Below are positions 8,937 through 18,505 of a stretch of 64,000 nt of DNA, in pieces. The stretch is from JAHQVI01 sp050330195 (lineage in GTDB: Bacteria; Pseudomonadota; Alphaproteobacteria; Rhizobiales; Rhodomicrobiaceae), in the NCBI GenBank assembly GCA_050330195.1, contig JBHJOB010000029.1, forward strand, positions 5,534 through 69,533, given 5' to 3'. A model generated the notes under the pieces. That model saw only the letters and a program-made list of their open reading frames with translations. It searched no databases and had not been told where the DNA came from. The position numbers and the translations under genes are program-made. The stretch's first letter is position 1, and each line of letters opens with the position of its first letter.

Positions 8937-9911
8937 CTACTCCTTGGCGGTCGCCGCATAGTCCTTTCGCCGGGCATCTCGCCATGTGAAGAGGCCAACG
9001 CCCGCCATGACGAGCGATGTGCCCAGCGCATCGACCATCGTGAATGGTTCGTTCAGCAGGAAGATCGCCATGATGATCGTTGCCGAGGGGCTCAACGTGC
9101 CCAGAACCGCGACGGCCTGCGGACCGACGCGATCAAGCGCGGCATTGAGCATGAATGACGGCAGGATCGTCGACACGATCGCCAGCATCGCGCCCATTGC
9201 GATGATGCGCGTGGGAAGGTCGAGAATCACCAGGCCGCTGTTTTGCAAAAGAAAATGTGCGAGCACGGCAATGCAGGCGCCACTCATTGCAATACAGGTG
9301 AAGATGCGGCTGCCGATCTGCGTGATCAGCGGCTTGGCAACGAGCTGGTAGAGCGCGAACGAGAAGGCCGCGCCGAGCACCAGCAGTCCGCCGAAAACGG
9401 CATGTTCGCCTGACGCCGTCGCACCCTCCATGTAGATGATCGAAATGCCTGCATAGGCAAGGGCGAGCGCGGCCAGCCCCCATGCGGTGATGCGCGCGCC
9501 GAAGAACAGCGCGCCAAGCAGCATGACGAAAAAGGGATAGGTGAACAGGATCAGCCGCTCGAATTGGGCTGTCAGGTAGACCAGCCCCTCGAAATCCAGA
9601 TAGCTGGCGCAATAATAGCCGAGTATCCCGACCAGGGCCGCCCCGATGAACTGGCGTGCGTTGGGCAAATTGCGGTTTTCCCGGATGCGGCTTCTCCAGG
9701 CCATGACGCCGATCACAAGGTAGACGGGCAGCGCAAATCCCATGCGCAAGGCGAGAAGCGTGATCGGATCGACGACCGGCACGACGCCGGTTCCATAGGC
9801 AAGCTTGACGAAGATCGCTTTCGTTGAAAACAGCGCCGCGCCGAAGGCGGCCAGCAGATAGCCGCTGCCGGGACTGTAATCTGCCGTGGGCAAAGTGGAT
9901 TGATGAGCCAT
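8937..9911 (-). CDS. DMT-superfamily (EamA) transporter
   Basis: A 324-residue, highly hydrophobic protein with about ten predicted membrane segments arranged as two EamA repeats (first about 20-155, second about 170-310). The glycine/proline-rich helix ends and the short charged C-terminus fit drug/metabolite exporters of the inner membrane. The substrate cannot be inferred. It lies 30 bp upstream of the aroB stop region on the same strand order but is probably a separate unit. Confidence 0.85.
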   Translation of the reverse strand: MAHQSTLPTADYSPGSGYLLAAFGAALFSTKAIFVKLAYGTGVVPVVDPITLLALRMGFALPVYLVIGVMAWRSRIRENRNLPNARQFIGAALVGILGYYCASYLDFEGLVYLTAQFERLILFTYPFFVMLLGALFFGARITAWGLAALALAYAGISIIYMEGATASGEHAVFGGLLVLGAAFSFALYQLVAKPLITQIGSRIFTCIAMSGACIAVLAHFLLQNSGLVILDLPTRIIAMGAMLAIVSTILPSFMLNAALDRVGPQAVAVLGTLSPSATIIMAIFLLNEPFTMVDALGTSLVMAGVGLFTWRDARRKDYAATAKE

Positions 9912-9941
9912 GAAACGACCTTCGATGGAGGCAGCGGCGTG

Positions 9942-11090
9942 TCAGATCCGGCAGCGCGCGTCCAGAAAGCGCATGAGCCGGTCGGGCTCGACGTCATCGG
10001 TGGTGAACGTATCGCCGATGTCGCGCGCGAGAATGAAGGACAATTTCCCGCCTTTCGCCTTCTTGTCCTGCCCCATCAGCGACACGAGTTCCTGCGCGGT
10101 GGGCAGCGAACCGCCCGTCCTCCCGGCAAGTTCCCGGATGCGCACCGGAAGCCCGACCCCGGCGAGGTGCGCGGCGGCACGTTCCGCGCGGCCATCCCCG
10201 CAAAGCCCCATTTCCTCCGACATTTCGAAGGCGAGCACCATGCCGATCGAGACCGCTTCCCCGTGGAGGAGCGTCGCGGAATATCCCGCCCATGCTTCCA
10301 GCGCATGGCCGAACGTGTGGCCGAGATTGAGCAGCGCACGCCGTCCATGTTCCTTTTCATCCTCGGCGACGATGACGGCCTTGGCGTGGCAGCTCTGCCG
10401 GATGGCGTAGATGCGCGCCGCCTGATCGCCATCGAATATGCGCGGGCCGTTGGTTTCCAGCCATTCGAAGAAGCCGGCATCGCCGAGAAGTCCGTATTTG
10501 GCGACCTCGGCATAGCCGGAGCGAAGCTGGCGTGCGTCGAGCGTGTCGAGAACGCCCGTATCGATCAGCACGAAGCTCGGCTGATGAAAGGCGCCGATGA
10601 GATTCTTCCCATGGCGCGTATTGATGCCGGTCTTGCCGCCGATGGAGGAATCCACCTGCGCCAGAAGGGTCGTGGGGATCTGCACGAGCCTGACGCCGCG
10701 TTTGACGATGCTGGCCGCGAACCCCGCCAGGTCGCCGATGACGCCGCCGCCGAGCGCGATCACGACATCGCCGCGATCAAGCTTCCGGTCGAGCAGGTCA
10801 TCGCAAAGATGGACGAGTTGCGCATAGCTCTTCGTGGCCTCGCCGGGCGGCAGGATCACTTCGCTGGCCCTCAGTCCGGCCGCCGCCACACTGTCGCACA
10901 CGGCGGAAAGATGGAGCCCTGCGATGGTTTCGTCCGTCACGATCGCGCAGCGGGATGGTCCGAGCGCTTTTACCAGAGCACCGATGCGGCCGAGATTGCC
11001 GCTGCCGATCTCGATGTCGTAGCTGCGCTCGCCCAGCGGCACGGTGACGGTGTGCGTGGCGGAGATGTCCGGGGACGGCATGGTCAGCAT
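9942..11090 (-). CDS. aroB: 3-dehydroquinate synthase
   Basis: The second step of the shikimate pathway (DAHP to 3-dehydroquinate; NAD and divalent metal cofactors). The dehydroquinate synthase signature is intact: GGGVIGDLAGF, QIPTTLLAQVDSSIGGKTG, and the zinc ligands in GEAVSIGM and NLGHTFGHALE. I place the start at the ATG at 11090, whose ATGCTGA overlaps the aroK stop, implying translational coupling with an AAAAGGA ribosome-binding site. This gives 382 residues, the usual length; the open frame extends further upstream without homology. Confidence 0.95.
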   Translation of the reverse strand: MLTMPSPDISATHTVTVPLGERSYDIEIGSGNLGRIGALVKALGPSRCAIVTDETIAGLHLSAVCDSVAAAGLRASEVILPPGEATKSYAQLVHLCDDLLDRKLDRGDVVIALGGGVIGDLAGFAASIVKRGVRLVQIPTTLLAQVDSSIGGKTGINTRHGKNLIGAFHQPSFVLIDTGVLDTLDARQLRSGYAEVAKYGLLGDAGFFEWLETNGPRIFDGDQAARIYAIRQSCHAKAVIVAEDEKEHGRRALLNLGHTFGHALEAWAGYSATLLHGEAVSIGMVLAFEMSEEMGLCGDGRAERAAAHLAGVGLPVRIRELAGRTGGSLPTAQELVSLMGQDKKAKGGKLSFILARDIGDTFTTDDVEPDRLMRFLDARCRI

Positions 11091-11674
11091 TGTCCTTTTG
11101 CGCTCACCGCGGGCAAGGCGAGACATTTTCCGCAATCGGCGATCGCGTGGATGATCTCCTCGACGATGACTTCATGCGGGACTTCGCGGCTATTGATGGT
11201 TACGTCAGCCAGCGCGTAGACCGGATAGCGCTGGGCGATGAGCTTTTCCATGACGGCGCGCGGATTGTCGGCGCGGAGCAGCGGTCGCGTATCCCGCCGC
11301 TGAACCCGGCTCATGAGCAGGTCGAGATCGGCGTTCAGCCAGATCGAGATGCCGCGTTCCGCGATCTCACGGCGGGTGCCTTCATGCATGAAAGCGCCGC
11401 CGCCGGTCGCCAGAACCTTGCCGCCCTCGTTCAGCAGACGCGAGATGACCCGGTGTTCGCCATCGCGGAAAAACGCTTCGCCATCCTCTTCGAAGATTTC
11501 ATTGATCGTCTTGCCCGCGGCCTTTTCGATTTCCTGGTCCGCATCCGAAAACGGCACGTCCAGAACCGACGCAAGCCGCCTCCCTATGGATGTCTTGCCG
11601 GCGCCCATCAGCCCGATAAGCACCAGAGGATGTTGCCGCGCACATTGCCGGACTGTTTCGATCGAGGAGTTCAC
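11084..11674 (-). CDS. aroK: Shikimate kinase
   Basis: A 196-residue P-loop kinase of the shikimate pathway: LIGLMGAGKTSIGRRLA (Walker A), SDADQEIEKAAG (shikimate-binding DxD), GEAFFRDGEHRV and GGGAF. The first gene of an aroK-aroB operon with a 7-bp overlap, a common arrangement in alphaproteobacteria. Confidence 0.95.
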   Translation of the reverse strand: MNSSIETVRQCARQHPLVLIGLMGAGKTSIGRRLASVLDVPFSDADQEIEKAAGKTINEIFEEDGEAFFRDGEHRVISRLLNEGGKVLATGGGAFMHEGTRREIAERGISIWLNADLDLLMSRVQRRDTRPLLRADNPRAVMEKLIAQRYPVYALADVTINSREVPHEVIVEEIIHAIADCGKCLALPAVSAKGQC

Positions 11675-12093
11675 GCCTGGTGTCTATTCCTACCCGTGCA
11701 TCGGCCCAGACAGAAGCAGCAGCCCGGTGTCTGGCCATGACAATGCATACATGAAAAACCCGGGCGCTGACATGAGCGGTTCGTTGTGTCAGTGTCCGGG
11801 CGACGAATTTTTCCTGCCATGCTGGCGCGATTGCTAATATCACGGCGCTTTTTGCAGTATGCTATGCGCCGAAATGAACCAATGGGCAACGTGCCGGCGC
11901 AATCCGGACCCGAATGGCCCCCAATCCTCCGATCGCCCTGTTTTTTTCTTGTAATACTCATCGGCCAGAGGCAGGGGAATTGTCAATATTGTATGAGGGG
12001 TTTAGGTGGCCAGTGCTAACTCGGTATGTTTTTTGCTAAAGCCATATTACCGCCAACATCCCTAGGATAAATAAAGAAGGATGCAGTAAAACG
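11675..12093. other. Divergent intergenic region aroK / small membrane gene
   Basis: No gene is supported. It should hold the promoters of the aroK-aroB operon (minus) and of the small membrane gene and xerD (plus). Short open frames here lack ribosome-binding sites and family resemblance. Confidence 0.5.
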
Positions 12094-12234
12094 ATGCCAA
12101 GTCTGATACGCTTTCTGATGACGTGCGGTCTTCTGGTCGGGTTGTTTTATGGCAGTATGTATGTACTCGCCAAATACTTCCAGCCAGAACCTAAAGAAAT
12201 ATCGAAAACCGTGCGAAATTTGCAAGTCCAATGA
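12094..12234 (+). CDS. 46-residue single-TM membrane protein
   Basis: An ATG at 12094 opens a 46-codon frame with one membrane helix (about residues 4-27, including LMTCGLLVGLFYGSMYVLA) and a charged tail with KEISKTVRN. AAGAAGG lies upstream with rather long spacing. Short single-TM proteins are common between aroK and xerD in this bacterial group, which is my main reason for calling it. Function unknown. Confidence 0.6.
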   Translation: MPSLIRFLMTCGLLVGLFYGSMYVLAKYFQPEPKEISKTVRNLQVQ

Positions 12235-12424
12235 CGCGCGCCATGCGTATTGGTCAGCTTGTCTACTTTACTGCAAAAACATAGAAACAAATGCAGGGGC
12301 GATCCTTGAATTTGATATTCATCAATTTCCTTGCGCCGGGGAAGTAACTTTCTGGTTATACCGCCGGTCGCACGGGTTTGACGCGTATCATGTGAGGAGC
12401 CTTAACGGATTGAGAGTGGCAGCT

Positions 12425-13414
12425 ATGGAACAGGCCCGAAAGGATCGGGGTGCGTCAAAGCCGGTCATTGTTGAGCGTTTTCTGGACATGCTCAGTGTCG
12501 AACGCGGTGCGTCCGCGAACACACTCGATGCGTATTCCCGGGATCTCGCTCACTTTGCCGCGTTCGTCCAGAAGCGCAACAGGGCCTTGCAGACAGCCGG
12601 GGCAGATGATCTGACGGGCTTTATCTCGCAGATGATCAGTGAGGGACTTGCCGCCTCGTCGCGAGCCCGCCGCTTGTCGGCGCTGAAGCAGTTTTACCGT
12701 TTTCTGGTCGCTGAAGGCGTTCGCCCGGATGATCCTTCCAGCATGGTTGGCGGGCCGAAACGGGAAGCGGCGCTGCCGAAAACCCTGTCCGTCGAGGAGG
12801 TCGACCGTCTGCTGGATACGGCGCGGCGCAAGGTGGACGATCTGCGCAACGGCCAGCGCACCAAGGCGCTCCGGCTCTATTGCCTGCTTGAAATTCTCTA
12901 TGCAACCGGCATGCGCGTGTCGGAATTGGTAGCGCTGCCGTATTCGACGCTCGCCGGTGACGAGCGGACCCTGACGATCAGGGGCAAGGGCGGGCGTGAG
13001 CGCATCGTGCCGCTGAATCCTGCCGCGCAGGAGGCCTTGGCGCTCTATCTCGTCGAACGCAACGAAGGGGCGGCCAGGAATGGGGACGCATCCGGTGGCG
13101 GAGACCGTTCTCCGTGGCTGTTCCCGTCATGGGGCCAGCAGGGGCATCTGACACGCCAGAGGCTTGCGCAGGAACTGAAAATCCTTGCCAAGGAAGCCGG
13201 CATCGAGCCCGCGCGCGTCTCCCCGCATGTCCTGCGGCACGCTTTCGCCAGTCATCTGGTCGAGCGCGGCGCTGACCTCCGCTCGGTCCAGAAGCTGCTC
13301 GGGCACGCGGATATCGCCACGACGCAGGTCTACACCCATATGCGTGAGGGCCATTTGCGGCGCATCGTCGAGGAGCATCATCCGCTGAGCACCCGCGAGC
13401 GCACGGGCACGTAA
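12425..13414 (+). CDS. xerD: Tyrosine recombinase XerD
   Basis: A 329-residue chromosome-dimer resolution recombinase. It has the N-terminal SAM-like core-binding domain (FLDMLSVERGASANTLDAYS) and a catalytic domain with Arg in ATGMRVSEL, Lys in RGKGGRERIVP, His-x-x-Arg in SPHVLRHAFASH, His in LLGHADIATTQ and the nucleophile Tyr in VYTH. The open frame starts at 12149, but homology begins at MEQARKDRG, so the start is placed at 12425. An insertion-like loop (AARNGDASGGGDRS) lies in the catalytic domain. Confidence 0.9.
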   Translation: MEQARKDRGASKPVIVERFLDMLSVERGASANTLDAYSRDLAHFAAFVQKRNRALQTAGADDLTGFISQMISEGLAASSRARRLSALKQFYRFLVAEGVRPDDPSSMVGGPKREAALPKTLSVEEVDRLLDTARRKVDDLRNGQRTKALRLYCLLEILYATGMRVSELVALPYSTLAGDERTLTIRGKGGRERIVPLNPAAQEALALYLVERNEGAARNGDASGGGDRSPWLFPSWGQQGHLTRQRLAQELKILAKEAGIEPARVSPHVLRHAFASHLVERGADLRSVQKLLGHADIATTQVYTHMREGHLRRIVEEHHPLSTRERTGT

Positions 13415-13451
13415 CCCGCGTTTCGGCGCGGCGCATGTTGAACAACGGCAT

Positions 13452-13482
13452 GATCCCCGCCTCGGCGGGGATCTGTTTTTTT
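13452..13482 (+). terminator. Rho-independent terminator of xerD
   Basis: A GATCCCCGC...GCGGGGATC stem (9-10 pairs) with a minimal loop, followed by seven T broken only by CTG. A strong terminator shortly after the xerD stop. Confidence 0.85.
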
Positions 13483-13631
13483 AAGGAGAAGCCAGTCCAT
13501 GAGCAGCTTGACAGACCGGCCCTCCGGTCTGCACTTAGAGGCCACTTTCATTTGTGGAACGCGCAAGTGACCGCCAATACCAGCCAATATGCGCTCATCT
13601 TGCTGTCATTGGCGGCGTCTGACCGGATTGT

Positions 13632-14597
13632 ATGATGATACGGACCTATCTCGACTTCGAAAAACCGATCGCCGAGCTTGAAGCCAGGATCGAGGATCTG
13701 AAATCACTCAAGGGCGAGGAGGATGACGGCTCCGTTTCCGTGGAGGATGAAGTCAAGCTCCTTGAGGAAAAAGCGAAAACGGCGCTCGAAGAAACCTACG
13801 CCAAGCTGACCCCCTGGCAGAAGACGCAGGTTGCGCGCCATCCGGACCGGCCGCATTGCATGGATTATATCGAAGCCCTCATCGAGGATTTCGTACCGAT
13901 GGCGGGGGATCGCTATTATTCCGAGGACAAGGCGATCATTGGCGGAGTTGGCCGTTTCCGTGGACGCTCGGTGGTCGTCATCGGCCATGAAAAGGGCAGC
14001 GACACCGAAAGCCGCCTGAAGCATAATTTCGGCATGGCGCGGCCGGAAGGCTACCGCAAAGCGGTCAGGCTGATGAAACTGGCCGACAAGTTCGGAATGC
14101 CGATCCTGACCTTCGTCGACACGGCCGGCGCCTATCCGGGCATCGGCGCGGAAGAGCGCGGACAGGCGGAAGCCATTGCCCGCTCGATCGACTGCTGTCT
14201 CGCCGTGAACGTGCCGATCATCTCCGTCGTCATCGGCGAAGGCGGTTCGGGCGGAGCCATCGCGATTGCGACGGCGAACAAGGTGCTGATGCTGGAACAC
14301 TCGATCTACACGGTCGCCTCGCCGGAAGCCGCCGCCTCGATCCTCTGGCGCGATTCCGCGCACGCGCAGGACGCGGCGACCAACATGAAGATCACCGCGC
14401 AGGATCTGTCCCAGATGGGCATCATCGACGTGATCATCACCGAACCGGTCGGCGGCGCGCATCGCGACAAGACCGCCATCATGCGTCTGACCGGCAATAT
14501 GGTCGAACGCGCGCTCCGGGAATATGACGGAACGTCAGGCGAGGACATCCGCAAGGCCCGGCACGACAAATTCCTAGAAATCGGACGATCACTCTAA
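13632..14597 (+). CDS. accA: Acetyl-CoA carboxylase carboxyltransferase subunit alpha
   Basis: A 321-residue alpha subunit that, with AccD, transfers the carboxyl group from biotin-BCCP to acetyl-CoA to form malonyl-CoA for fatty acid synthesis. It contains the crotonase-fold signatures FVDTAGAYPGIGAEERGQ and GEGGSGGAIAIA, and ends with the usual helical tail. The length matches the family. Confidence 0.95.
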   Translation: MMIRTYLDFEKPIAELEARIEDLKSLKGEEDDGSVSVEDEVKLLEEKAKTALEETYAKLTPWQKTQVARHPDRPHCMDYIEALIEDFVPMAGDRYYSEDKAIIGGVGRFRGRSVVVIGHEKGSDTESRLKHNFGMARPEGYRKAVRLMKLADKFGMPILTFVDTAGAYPGIGAEERGQAEAIARSIDCCLAVNVPIISVVIGEGGSGGAIAIATANKVLMLEHSIYTVASPEAAASILWRDSAHAQDAATNMKITAQDLSQMGIIDVIITEPVGGAHRDKTAIMRLTGNMVERALREYDGTSGEDIRKARHDKFLEIGRSL

Positions 14598-14787
14598 TGT
14601 GACCTTAAGCCTTTGCGTCTAATCGTCTTGCCGCGACGATAATAGCCGGGATGTCAAAAAGCCGCCGCTTTTCCCCGGACGAATGGATTTGAGTTGCGAA
14701 TCAGGTGTTTGCTGCCTGTTATTGGCTGCGTATGGCATTTTCAGTTAGAAAAGCGGATCTTCCCGGCGTGTGCAAGGGGCACGAAGT

Positions 14788-15834
14788 ATGTCGATAAGAA
14801 GTGTTTTTCGTCTGGCATGTACCGCAGCCTTGGCGGTTTTCCTGGGCGGCTGCCCGTTTGGCGGCAGTGGCGGAATCTCACCTGCTCTGAAGCAGATACC
14901 AGCCGAGACGCAGGTTCTTCTCGCCAAGAAAGGCATGACGCAGGAAGCTCCGATCCTTATCCGGATTTTCAAGGAAGAATCGCAGCTTGAGATCTGGAAG
15001 GAAAAGTCGGACGGGCGCTTCCATCATTTCAAGACCTATCCGATCTGCAACTGGTCAGGCGATCTGGGGCCGAAGGTCCGCGAAGGCGACAAGCAGGCGC
15101 CGGAAGGCTTCTATACCGTTACGGCCGGGCAGATGAATCCGAACAGCCAGTTCCACCTCTCGTTCAATCTCGGCTATCCGAACGATTACGACAAGGTCAA
15201 TGGCCGGACCGGCAGCGCCCTCATGGTGCATGGCGATTGCCGCTCGGCGGGCTGTTTTGCCATGACCGACGCGCTGATCGAGGAAATTTACGCCATTGCG
15301 CGCGAGGCGTTCAACGCCGGTCAGAGCAAATTTCACGTACATGCCTTTCCGTTCCGCATGACGCCCGCGAACATGAAGCGGCGCAGCGACAATCGCTGGT
15401 ACAGCTTCTGGAAGACGTTGAAGGTCGGCTATGACGATTTCGAGCTGACCCGGATTCCGCCAAAGGTCGCCGTCTGTTCGCGGCAATATCTCGTCAATGC
15501 CGATTTCTTCGGCCATGTCGCCCAGCCTGATCCGGCCTCCAATTGCCCGGCCTATCGGCGCGTTCCGGGGGAGCCGTTCTCGCCGTTCGGCGACGGGCAG
15601 CAGCAGGCGCAGCAGGGCACGACGTCGTCTACCCAGTCGGGCGCCAGCCGTCTGGCCTCCTATAGGTCTACTCGCGAGACGTCGTCCGCCGACAAGGACG
15701 AAGAGGGTGAGGCTCGCGAGCCTGTGGCTCAGACGGAGCCGGAAGAAAGAACCGACCCTGACGAACAACCGACGCTTCACCGCGTCGTCAAGTCGGGCAA
15801 GGGCGACATGGTTCCCGCGGCAGCATCGAATTGA
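14788..15834 (+). CDS. L,D-transpeptidase (YkuD domain) lipoprotein
   Basis: A 348-residue envelope protein. A signal peptide ends in a lipobox (FLGGC), so it is probably a lipoprotein acting in the periplasm. The YafK-like YkuD domain includes MVHGDCRSAGCFAM, holding the catalytic His and Cys. These enzymes form or break 3-3 peptidoglycan crosslinks or attach or release lipoproteins. The C-terminal ~90 residues are low-complexity and charged (Q, S, E). The start is chosen at MSIRSVF because it gives a proper signal peptide; 14770 is an alternative. It follows accA, an arrangement I associate with Hyphomicrobiales. Confidence 0.85.
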   Translation: MSIRSVFRLACTAALAVFLGGCPFGGSGGISPALKQIPAETQVLLAKKGMTQEAPILIRIFKEESQLEIWKEKSDGRFHHFKTYPICNWSGDLGPKVREGDKQAPEGFYTVTAGQMNPNSQFHLSFNLGYPNDYDKVNGRTGSALMVHGDCRSAGCFAMTDALIEEIYAIAREAFNAGQSKFHVHAFPFRMTPANMKRRSDNRWYSFWKTLKVGYDDFELTRIPPKVAVCSRQYLVNADFFGHVAQPDPASNCPAYRRVPGEPFSPFGDGQQQAQQGTTSSTQSGASRLASYRSTRETSSADKDEEGEAREPVAQTEPEERTDPDEQPTLHRVVKSGKGDMVPAAASN

Positions 15835-15856
15835 CGCCCGAAGCCAGCGGGGAGCA

Positions 15857-16507
15857 TTACGACTTCACCCGCGCCTTGACCGAAGCCGGGATCTCGACAT
15901 CCGCCAGCACGCGGTCATCGGGCTTCGGCGTTCCCTCCGCCATGCGCAGGGGGATCAGTCCGGCCCAGATCGGCAGCGCATAGTCCTCCTCGTCGTCGAT
16001 CGGCGGCCCCGAACGGGTCTTCATCGAAACGGCCTCCATGTCCACCCGCAGCACGCTTGTCGCCCGCAGCTCCTTTTCCATCATGGGCCGCGACTCCGCC
16101 CATCGTCCCGGCACGAGCTGGTCCGTAACGAGCGCAAGCGCCGTTTCGGCTTCCTCGGGCTCGGTGACAGGCCGGGCATGGCCGTGAACGACGACCGAGC
16201 GATAGTTCATCGAGCAGTGGAAAGCGGAGCGCGCCACCACGATCGCATCGGTAAGCGTGACCGTGATACAGACCGGGATGCCCTTCGCCATCCGCTTGGC
16301 GAACCGCGCGGCCTTCGCGCCGTGAATGTACAGCGTATCGCCGTTGCGGCCATAGACCATCGGCATGACGACCGGCCGGTCATGATCGACGAAGCCGACA
16401 TGCGCGACCAGGCCTTCATCGAGTACGGCGTAGATCGCCTCCCGTTCATACCCGCCCCGATCCGGCCGCCGGACCTTGTTGAGCGGGCCGACTTCGAATG
16501 TGCTCAT
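15857..16507 (-). CDS. PNPOx-like FMN-binding split-barrel protein
   Basis: A 216-residue protein with the pyridoxamine 5'-phosphate oxidase fold (AHVGFVDHDRPVVMPMVYGRNGDTLYIHG). This subgroup often binds flavin or haem and is not the canonical PdxH. It is divergent from a MocR/PdxR-type regulator with a 94-bp gap, so it is probably regulated by it. A role in B6 salvage or detoxification is inferred from this pairing. Confidence 0.8.
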   Translation of the reverse strand: MSTFEVGPLNKVRRPDRGGYEREAIYAVLDEGLVAHVGFVDHDRPVVMPMVYGRNGDTLYIHGAKAARFAKRMAKGIPVCITVTLTDAIVVARSAFHCSMNYRSVVVHGHARPVTEPEEAETALALVTDQLVPGRWAESRPMMEKELRATSVLRVDMEAVSMKTRSGPPIDDEEDYALPIWAGLIPLRMAEGTPKPDDRVLADVEIPASVKARVKS

Positions 16508-16601
16508 GCTCTGCCCCTTCAGGAAAATCTCGCTAGGCGAGCAATTTGCCGCTAGACTGGTCCTCTTGAAAGCGCCATTTTCTGTTTTTTGAGAGGGCCA
16601 G

Positions 16602-18053
16602 TTGCGCGACGCCTTTTCCGGTATTCTCGATCTTTCCCGCGACGGGACGGAGCCGCTGCACGTTCAGATGACGTTGCAGATCAAGGCCGCCGTTCTCTCC
16701 GGGCGGCTTCCGGCCCGCACGCGCCTGCCGTCGAGCCGCGTGCTCGCCGCCAAGCTCGATGTGAGCCGCAACACGGTTCTGAGCGCCCTCGATCAGCTCA
16801 AGGCCGAAGGCGTCATCGAGGCGGTGCAAGGCTCGGGCACCCGCGTTGCTGAACTTGCGCCCGATGCATTCGAGCGTGTTCCAGCGCCTCCGATGGCCGC
16901 GCCGCGCGTCCATCGCCTCGCTGGAAACTGGACCGAGCCGCTGGCGCGTTTCCATCCCGTCATGCTCGACCGGCCGCGCCCTTTCATGCCCGGCATACCG
17001 GATCTTGGCTCCTTTCCTTCGGACATCTGGGCAACCAGCCTTCGCCGGGCCGCCCGCCTGGCTGACGCCGAAACGGCTGGATACGGCGCGCTGTCCGGTC
17101 ATCCGCGCTTCCGCCGGTTGCTGGCCGAGCATCTGGCCGAGACGCGCAGTGTTGTTGCGGCCCCGGAGCAGATCATCGTCACATCCTCCGCCCGCGGCGG
17201 GCTGAGCCTGATCGTCGCCGCGCTCCTGTCGCCGGGCGAGGAATGCTGGGTGGAGGAGCCCGGCTTCCGCAGCGCCAAGGCGATCTTCAGCGCGGCTGGC
17301 GGCGGGCTCGTTCCGGTCCCGGTGGACGGTGATGGCATCGACGTTTCGCGCGCCCCCTCGGCAAGCCGTCCCCGGCTGATCTACGTGACGCCGTCGCATC
17401 AATATCCGACCGGCGCGCTCATGTCGCTCACCCGCCGTCTCGCGCTGATCGAGCGGGCGTCCGCCAGCGGCGGCTACATCATCGAAGACGACTATGACAG
17501 CGAGTTCCAATATCGCGGACGCCCGATTGCCGCCCTGCAGGGGCTGGATACGACGGAAAGCGTGATCTATCTCGGCACATTCGCCAAGAGCCTCCAGCCC
17601 GGCCTGCGAGTCGGTTTCATCGTCGCGCCGCCGGGCCTTGCCGACGCGCTCGCGCAGATCCAGCGTCATACCGGGCAACTCGTTCCGCCGGTCATGCAAC
17701 TCGCGCTTGCCGATTTCATAGAGCGTGGCCATTACCGTGCGCATCTGAGGCGCATGAAGGGGATTTATGCGCGGCGGCTTGCGCAATTCGCGGACGGCAT
17801 CGCTGCGCAGTCGCGTGGCACGCTCGCGGCGGCGGCGCCCGATGGAGGGCTGCAGACGGTCGTGACGTCGCGTGACGGGGAGGCCGAGGACATGCTCATG
17901 GCGCGGCTTGCCAGGGCCGGAATACAGGCGCAGCCACTCGCGGATTTTCATCTCGCACCGGAGACCGCGCTGCATCGGGGCGTGCTGATGGGCTTCGCGG
18001 CATGGAAGGATGACGAGGCCGCAAAGGCGCTCGCGCATCTTGCGGGGAGCTAA
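16602..18053 (+). CDS. MocR/PdxR-type regulator (GntR HTH + aminotransferase)
   Basis: A 483-residue fusion. The N-terminal GntR winged helix (about 15-80: LPSSRVLAAKLDVSRNTV) joins a fold-type I aminotransferase domain, with the PLP-binding lysine in LGTFAKSLQPGLRVG and the aspartate in YIIEDDYDSEFQYRG. PLP-binding regulators of this class control B6, GABA or taurine genes; the divergent flavoprotein gene is the likely target. I take TTG at 16602 as the start, behind GAGAGGG. Its 3' end overlaps the convergent cupin gene by 4 bp. Confidence 0.88.
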   Translation: MRDAFSGILDLSRDGTEPLHVQMTLQIKAAVLSGRLPARTRLPSSRVLAAKLDVSRNTVLSALDQLKAEGVIEAVQGSGTRVAELAPDAFERVPAPPMAAPRVHRLAGNWTEPLARFHPVMLDRPRPFMPGIPDLGSFPSDIWATSLRRAARLADAETAGYGALSGHPRFRRLLAEHLAETRSVVAAPEQIIVTSSARGGLSLIVAALLSPGEECWVEEPGFRSAKAIFSAAGGGLVPVPVDGDGIDVSRAPSASRPRLIYVTPSHQYPTGALMSLTRRLALIERASASGGYIIEDDYDSEFQYRGRPIAALQGLDTTESVIYLGTFAKSLQPGLRVGFIVAPPGLADALAQIQRHTGQLVPPVMQLALADFIERGHYRAHLRRMKGIYARRLAQFADGIAAQSRGTLAAAAPDGGLQTVVTSRDGEAEDMLMARLARAGIQAQPLADFHLAPETALHRGVLMGFAAWKDDEAAKALAHLAGS

Positions 18054-18505
18054 CCGGCACGAATAAACGCAGCGATGTCGGCCCGCGCGTTCAGCTCCGC
18101 CAGATCGTCAGCATCCGGAAGCTGCGGCCTGTCGCGCTCGTGGTCCACCATGCAGAGAAAGCCAGGCGGCTCATCGTCAGCGGCGCGGAACTGGTGCCAT
18201 GTCATGGGCGGGATCGAGACCAGATCGAGTTCGCCAATATCGCGAAGCTCACCGCCGACGAGACAGCGCCCCTTGCCGCGCAGGACCATGACGGCGTGGA
18301 CGTGCTCATGGCGCTCCAGCGTCGAATGCCCGCCCGGCGCGATCTCGAAATAGCGCAGCTCACCGGAAATCATCTCGTCACGGAACAATGTCTGGCGCGT
18401 TATGTCCTTGAACGGAGCGCTGCTTTCTTCCTTGTACGCGTGCAGATCGACGCCTTCCCAGCGGAAGCCGCCGGCATGGCCACGAAAATGCTTCGTTTCG
18501 CTCAT
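18050..18505 (-). CDS. Cupin-domain protein, partner of RuBisCO-like protein
   Basis: A 151-residue single cupin with metal ligands in GGHSTLERHEHVHAVMVL and a second motif around PPMTWHQF. The ATG at 18505 overlaps the stop of the RuBisCO-like gene (ATGA), so the two are translationally coupled; the longer open frame upstream is not coding. In Rhodospirillum rubrum a cupin next to a RuBisCO-like protein acts as the methylthioxylulose 5-phosphate methylsulfurylase that releases methanethiol and makes DXP. The same role is my inference here. Confidence 0.75.
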   Translation of the reverse strand: MSETKHFRGHAGGFRWEGVDLHAYKEESSAPFKDITRQTLFRDEMISGELRYFEIAPGGHSTLERHEHVHAVMVLRGKGRCLVGGELRDIGELDLVSIPPMTWHQFRAADDEPPGFLCMVDHERDRPQLPDADDLAELNARADIAAFIRAG